A program made the translations under genes and the position numbers. A stretch of 64,000 bases of DNA, from NCBI RefSeq assembly GCF_003048615.2, contig NZ_CP049263.1, positions 1 to 64,000 of the forward strand, read 5' to 3'. Below are positions 59,826 through 64,000 of the stretch, piece after piece. The notes under the pieces were generated by a model. That model was not told where the DNA came from. It saw only the letters and a program-made list of their open reading frames with translations, and did not search any database. Numbering within the stretch: position 1 is the first letter of the stretch; every line of letters starts with the position of its first letter. Source of the DNA: Campylobacter concisus. GTDB lineage: Bacteria; Campylobacterota; Campylobacteria; Campylobacterales; Campylobacteraceae.

Positions 59826-60548
59826 TATATAGACGAATTTAAAGGAAATATAGAAAAAGAGAAATATCAGCTAGCGATGTATGATAAAAACCGTAAACTA
59901 GTAGATATATTAAGAAATAGACATTCACAAACAATAAAAAATATAATAAACGAATTTGAAATACAACCACAAGTAGTTGTAATGGATATGTTTAAGCCAT
60001 TTAGAAGCATAATAAATAGTAATATAGTTCAGGCCCAAATAGTAGCAGATAAATATCATGTAATAAGACAAGGGATATGGGCATTAAGAGATTTAAGAGT
60101 AGAATTATTTAACAAAGACAATGAAAAGTATAAGAAGTTAAAAAAATATTGGAAAATACTAAGTAAAAGCCCAATAAGTCAGTTTAGTCAAAGACAAAAA
60201 GAAATATTAAAAGAGATATTAAAAGTAGATAAGACATTGAAAAAGATGTATAGAATAATAAAAGAATTTTACAAGATGTTTGAGAGCAAGACAGTAAAGA
60301 CAATGAGAAGGAGAATAGAGCAATTAATTGAAAAATTGAGAGTATTTAATATAAAGCAAAGTATAAAACTAGCAGATACAATAACAAGTTGGAAAAAAGA
60401 GATAATAAATATAGTAGAATATAAAATAAACAATGGGTTTATAGAAGGAAATAACAACAAAATAAAAGTAATAAAAAGAGTATCTTATGGACTAAGAAAC
60501 TATGAAAGATTTAGAAAATTGATATATTTACGTCTTTGCAATAGATAG
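59826..60548 (+). pseudogene. ISL3-family transposase, N-terminally truncated
   Basis: The frame is open from about 59826: IDEFKGNIEKEKYQLAMYDKNRK, VVMDMFKPFRSI, ADKYHVIRQG, and near the end YKINNGFIEGNNNKIKVIKRVSYGLRNYERF. These are the catalytic DDE parts of ISL3-type transposases: Asp in IDEF, Asp in VVMDM and Glu in GFIEG. The zinc-finger and N-terminal DNA-binding part (about 150-200 residues) is missing at the junction with the Res fragment. Confidence 0.85.
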
Positions 60549-60565
60549 AGGTGTTTTTACACCCC

Positions 60566-60583
60566 CACTATTGACAAAGAACC
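60566..60583 (-). repeat. Right terminal inverted repeat of the ISL3-type element
   Basis: Read on the minus strand: GGTTCTTTGTCAATAGTG, typical for ISL3 element ends. No partner was found to the left, in line with the truncation. The end lies just after GGTGT-TTTT-ACACC, a small hairpin at about 60550-60563. Confidence 0.65.
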
Positions 60584-60658
60584 ATAATAAATTTTATCCG
60601 CTCTATAAATTTAAAAATTGAATACCCTTTTTACATACATTTAAAAGAAAAATTTATA

Positions 60659-60664
60659 TATAAT
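60659..60664 (+). promoter_or_regulatory. -10 element of the lar operon
   Basis: TATAAT lies 40 bp upstream of the larA GTG, with AAGGAG at 60694-60699 as ribosome binding site. No regulator site was recognised. Confidence 0.55.
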
Positions 60665-60704
60665 CCTAAGATAAAAAATTAATAATTATACTTAAGGAGC
60701 AAAC

Positions 60705-61955
60705 GTGCAAATTCCTATTCGCTACGGCAAAGATGATATCATCGACCTAAGCGTTCCGGAAAAAAATTTACTGGGAGTTTTTAACCCCAACCCCGTGGCT
60801 AAATTCGACGAAGCAGCGCTTATCGCAAAGGCTTTAGCAAATCCAATAAACCAAAAGAGCTTTGATGAGTTTATCGCTGGCGATGAAAAGATCGTTATCA
60901 TCGTAAATGACGGCACAAGACCTACGCCAACTGCTAAAATTTTAAAGCAAATTTACCCAAAGCTTCGCGATAAAAATAAAATTTTCATCATCGCCACTGG
61001 CTGTCACAGAGAGGGCACGCTAGATGAATATAACATGATATTTTCTAAAGAAATTTACCCAGAGATCAGAGCTAAAAACGAGGTTCACGACCACGACTCA
61101 AAGCACGATGAGATGGTCTTTTTAGGCGAGAGCAAAAACGGTACGCAGATGTATTTAAACAAGATCGTGGCTGAAGCTAAAAAAGTGATCGTCATAGGTT
61201 CAGTCGAACCCCACTATTTCGCAGGCTACACCGGCGGTAGAAAGGCCTTTTTGCCAGGCACTGCCTCATACGAAAGCATCACGCAAAACCACAAACTAGC
61301 ACTTAGTCCTGACGCTCAGGCGCTGCGCCTTGAGGGCAACCCTGTGCATGAAGATATGATCGATGCGATGAAAGTTCTTTCAAATATCGACGTATTTTCT
61401 ATACAAACCGTGCTTGATAGCGAGCACGGCGTCTATTATGCGAGTGCTGGCGATCTGAACGATAGCTTTTATGACTGCGTAAAAAAGGCCGATGAGGTAT
61501 TTTGCGTAAATATCCCACAAAAGGCTGACATCGTGATCTCTGTGGCACCATATCCTATGGATGTCGATCTTTATCAGGCGCAAAAAGCCCTAGATAACGG
61601 CAAACTAGCGCTTGCAAAGGATGGAATTTTAATAATGGTCGCAAAATGCCGCACAGGCATCGGTCCAAAACCTTTCTTTGAGCTTATGGCATCGGCCGAT
61701 ACGCCAAAGAAAGTGCTAGAAAAGATAAATTCTGGCTTTAAGCTTGGTTATCACAAGGCTGCAAAAATGGCTGAAATTTCGCTTTGGGCGCAGACTTGGG
61801 CTGTGACTGATCTAAGCGACGATGAGATGAAAGCTGTGCATCTAAAGCCGTATCACGACCTACAAAAGGCCGTAGATGAGGCACTGGCACAAAAAGGCAA
61901 GGACGCAAAAATAATCATCTTGCCGTTTGGCTCTATGACCGTACCTAAGGTGTGA
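60705..61955 (+). CDS. larA: Nickel-pincer lactate racemase LarA
   Basis: Interconverts D- and L-lactate (or a related 2-hydroxyacid) with the nickel-pincer nucleotide cofactor. The 416-residue protein has all key residues: His101 in TGCHREGT, His170 and the cofactor-bound Lys180 in EPHYFAGYTGGRKAF, and His196 in TQNHKL. Start is GTG at 60705 after AAGGAG. The stop overlaps the larC start as GTGA. The substrate could differ, since LarA homologues act on several 2-hydroxyacids. Confidence 0.92.
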   Translation: MQIPIRYGKDDIIDLSVPEKNLLGVFNPNPVAKFDEAALIAKALANPINQKSFDEFIAGDEKIVIIVNDGTRPTPTAKILKQIYPKLRDKNKIFIIATGCHREGTLDEYNMIFSKEIYPEIRAKNEVHDHDSKHDEMVFLGESKNGTQMYLNKIVAEAKKVIVIGSVEPHYFAGYTGGRKAFLPGTASYESITQNHKLALSPDAQALRLEGNPVHEDMIDAMKVLSNIDVFSIQTVLDSEHGVYYASAGDLNDSFYDCVKKADEVFCVNIPQKADIVISVAPYPMDVDLYQAQKALDNGKLALAKDGILIMVAKCRTGIGPKPFFELMASADTPKKVLEKINSGFKLGYHKAAKMAEISLWAQTWAVTDLSDDEMKAVHLKPYHDLQKAVDEALAQKGKDAKIIILPFGSMTVPKV

Positions 61956-63376
61956 GTTTGGCTAAAATTTTATACTATGACGCTAGCTGCGGTATTAGCG
62001 GCGATATGAATTTAGGCGCGCTGGTGGATCTGGGCGCGGATTTTAGCTATCTTTGCGCCGAGCTTGCTAAGCTAAATTTAGCTAGCGAATTTTACCTACG
62101 CAAGCGCAAAGTGCTAAAATGCGGTATCTCTGCAACCAAAATAGACGTCGTTTGCGCGGCAAATCCGAGCCAAATTCCGCTTGGCCTCTTAGGCGCTAAA
62201 TTTAGCCCGCGTCAAAATTTAAACGGCAAAATTCACGGCGCCGAATTTAGAGCGGATAAGCCCGCCCAAAACCATCCGCGTCCGCGAAATTTCACGCAAA
62301 TTTTAGAGCTTATCGAGGGTTCTAGCCTAAGCGCTTTCGTAAAAAAAACGGCAAGCGAAATTTTTAGCGTTATCGCGCAGGCCGAGGCCAAAATCCACGG
62401 CACTAGCGCAGAGCAAGTACATTTCCACGAAGTGGGCGCCGCGGACAGCATCGCGGACGTAGTGGGTGCGGCTATTTGCTTGGAGGCCTTGGGTGCGCCG
62501 CAAATTTTTGCTTCGCCTATCGAGCTTGGCGGCGGTTTTGCGCACTGCGCTCACGGCAGGCTGACCGTACCGGCGCCTGCGGTTTGCGAAATTTTAAAAG
62601 GCGCTCAAGTAAGCCTAGGGCGAGCGAATTTCGAGATGACTACGCCCACAGGAGCGGCTATTTTAAAGGCCTGCGCACTAAATTTAAGGGAACAAGACCG
62701 CCGTGAGTCGCCGCGAAATTTTAAAATTTTAAGCACGGGCTACGGCGCTGGCGATAAAGACGTCGCAGATTTTGCCAACGCGCTTCGCGTGATACTTTGC
62801 GAAACGAGCGAGGATTTAGGCTTGAGAGATGAGCCAAATTTGAGCGTGCAGATCGGCTATGGCGAGCTTTGCGAGCGGATTTTAATCTCCACTAATATCG
62901 ACGACATGGACGCCGAGAGCTTTGCCTTTGCGTGCGATATTTTGCGAGATAGCGGCGCGCTGGACGTATTTAGCAGGTCTATTTTTATGAAAAAGGGGCG
63001 CGCGGGCTTTGAGCTAAACGCGCTGTGCCGCAAGCAGGACGCCGCGCGGATAAAGGGGCTAATTTTCGCGCATACGACGGCGATCGGAGTTAGAGAGTGC
63101 GCCGTGAGGAAAACGGAGCTTGCGCGCGAGTTTTGCGAGGTAGAGACTAAATACGGCAAAATAAGGCTTAAAATTTCGCGCGGCCGAGTTTGCGGTTTTA
63201 ACGCCGAACAAAATTTAACGGACGAAAATTTAGCCCGAAATTACCCCGAAATTTTAAAAATCAAGCCCGAATTCGAGGACTGCAAAAAAGCCGCGCAGAG
63301 ATTTCAAACGACGATCCGCGAGGTTAGAAACGAGACTTTAAAAAAATATGACGAAACTAGAAATTCTAAAAAATGA
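61952..63376 (+). CDS. larC: Nickel insertion cyclometallase LarC
   Basis: LarC uses CTP to insert nickel into the pincer cofactor. The 474-residue protein begins ILYYDASCGISGDMN and contains VHFHEVGAADSIADVVGAAI, GRLTVPAPA and TPTGAAIL, typical of the family. It is one continuous frame, unlike Lactobacillus plantarum larC, which needs a programmed frameshift. Start is GTG, overlapping larA by four bases. Codon use is rich in GCG, CGC and GGC and G+C is well above larA and larE, which hints at a different recent origin. Confidence 0.92.
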   Translation: MSLAKILYYDASCGISGDMNLGALVDLGADFSYLCAELAKLNLASEFYLRKRKVLKCGISATKIDVVCAANPSQIPLGLLGAKFSPRQNLNGKIHGAEFRADKPAQNHPRPRNFTQILELIEGSSLSAFVKKTASEIFSVIAQAEAKIHGTSAEQVHFHEVGAADSIADVVGAAICLEALGAPQIFASPIELGGGFAHCAHGRLTVPAPAVCEILKGAQVSLGRANFEMTTPTGAAILKACALNLREQDRRESPRNFKILSTGYGAGDKDVADFANALRVILCETSEDLGLRDEPNLSVQIGYGELCERILISTNIDDMDAESFAFACDILRDSGALDVFSRSIFMKKGRAGFELNALCRKQDAARIKGLIFAHTTAIGVRECAVRKTELAREFCEVETKYGKIRLKISRGRVCGFNAEQNLTDENLARNYPEILKIKPEFEDCKKAAQRFQTTIREVRNETLKKYDETRNSKK

Positions 63377-64000
63377 TATAAAAAAGCTAGGAAATTTAGC
63401 CGTTGCATTTAGCGGCGGCGTGGATAGCTCACTACTGCTAAAGGTTGCTGCGGACGTGCTTGGCGAAAATGTGCTAGCACTCACGGTAAAATCGCCCTAT
63501 ATGTCTTTGCGCGAGATAGATGAGGCGGTAGAATTTGCTAAATTTTATGGCATCAGGCACGAGGTATTTGAGGTAGGCATCGCTGATGAGATAAAGCTCA
63601 ATCCGCAAAATCGCTGTTATCTTTGCAAAAAAGCAGTTTTTTCAAGGCTTCTTGCTCGTGTAAAAGAGCTTGGATTTACAAATTTGGCTGACGGCACAAA
63701 CAAAGACGATCTTGGCGAATATCGCCCAGGTTTAAAGGCAAAAGAGGAGCTTGGTGTGCTTTCGCCTCTAATAAATTTACGCAAATTTGAGATACGCGAG
63801 CTCTCACGTGAGCTAAATTTAGCAACAGCAGACAAGCCAAGCTACGCATGCTTGCTAACTCGTTTGCCGCATGAAAAAGAGATAAGTGTGAGCGATCTAA
63901 ATTTAGTAGAGGCGGCTGAAAATTTACTGATAAAAAGCGGCTACGCAAATGTGCGAGCAAGGCTTGATGATAAAAAAATGAAACTGCAAATGCCGTTTTC
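63348..64000 (+). CDS. larE: ATP-dependent sulfur transferase LarE (partial, runs off window)
   Basis: LarE donates sulfur to make the pincer thioacids from activated P2CMN. The visible 217 codons include the PP-loop AFSGGVDSS near residues 20-28, CYLCKKAVFSRL, and KPSYACLLTRLPHE, where the Cys is the conserved sulfur-donor position. The ATG at 63348 overlaps the end of larC by 29 bases. No larB is seen between larA and larC, so it must lie elsewhere or downstream. Confidence 0.9.
   Translation, partial: MTKLEILKNDIKKLGNLAVAFSGGVDSSLLLKVAADVLGENVLALTVKSPYMSLREIDEAVEFAKFYGIRHEVFEVGIADEIKLNPQNRCYLCKKAVFSRLLARVKELGFTNLADGTNKDDLGEYRPGLKAKEELGVLSPLINLRKFEIRELSRELNLATADKPSYACLLTRLPHEKEISVSDLNLVEAAENLLIKSGYANVRARLDDKKMKLQMPF

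Overview
This is a Campylobacter chromosome segment that starts at the dnaA start codon. The layout dnaA-dnaN-gyrB, the fliK-flgD-flgE hook cluster, the TMAO reductase plus monohaem cytochrome pair, the AT-rich composition and the sigma-54 flagellar promoter all point to the Epsilonproteobacteria. The mix of a TMAO reductase, lar genes and oral-Firmicutes-like transfer DNA suggests a C. concisus-like human species; this is inference, not proven by the window.

Core region (1-30383). The replication genes dnaA, dnaN and gyrB have a likely oriC between dnaA and dnaN. They are followed by queF with an unusual basic tail, an HD-domain protein, a minus-strand SRP RNA, the minus-strand fliK-flgD-flgE operon behind a sigma-54 promoter, typA, and a periplasmic TMAO/DMSO-type reductase with its cytochrome. 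Next comes a YolD-like/Y-family polymerase pair flanked by two copies of the torA 3' end, one of them decayed. A minus-strand operon (LapB-like protein, rnhA, rnc, aroC) follows, then dnaG with a probably leaderless promoter, and a plus-strand peptide and amidohydrolase scavenging operon ending in pepT.

Genomic island (30521-53262). It starts inside an intact tRNA-Met(CAT) and ends at a 47-bp copy of that tRNA's 3' end; a tyrosine integrase sits next to the far end. Left part: a set of paralogous genes of unknown function, here called family A (30834, 33936, 35890 and one interrupted at 38905/47555) and family B (35082, 37069, 37953), mostly as A-then-B pairs, plus one 584-aa protein with an EF-hand-like loop. 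The first gene has a near-consensus sigma-54 promoter, as the flagellar hook operon does. This is the best candidate for an undescribed system: possibly a flagellum-coregulated, perhaps flagellum-secreted, family. Middle: a 7.7-kb Tn4451/TnpX-type transposon of Firmicutes character (39868-47560) inserted in the fourth family A gene. Its recombinase, DUF3847, replication and DnaC-like genes are broken, but a divergent, operator-bearing type II restriction-modification pair and TnpW are intact. Right part: a ColE1-type mobilisation module in which MbeB-like and MbeD-like genes lie inside the relaxase gene, a Phd/RelE-type toxin-antitoxin pair and the integrase.

Second accessory block (53263-60583). 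A second mobilisation module (two small genes, MobC-like protein, relaxase with a primase-like C-terminal part), an AAA/DUF4143 ATPase, and the fragments of a type III restriction enzyme and an ISL3 transposase. It lies outside the visible att repeats and may be the remnant of a tandem second element.

Right end (60584-64000). The lar operon (larA, larC, larE) for lactate racemase and its nickel-pincer cofactor; larE runs off the window, and larC is clearly richer in G+C than its neighbours.
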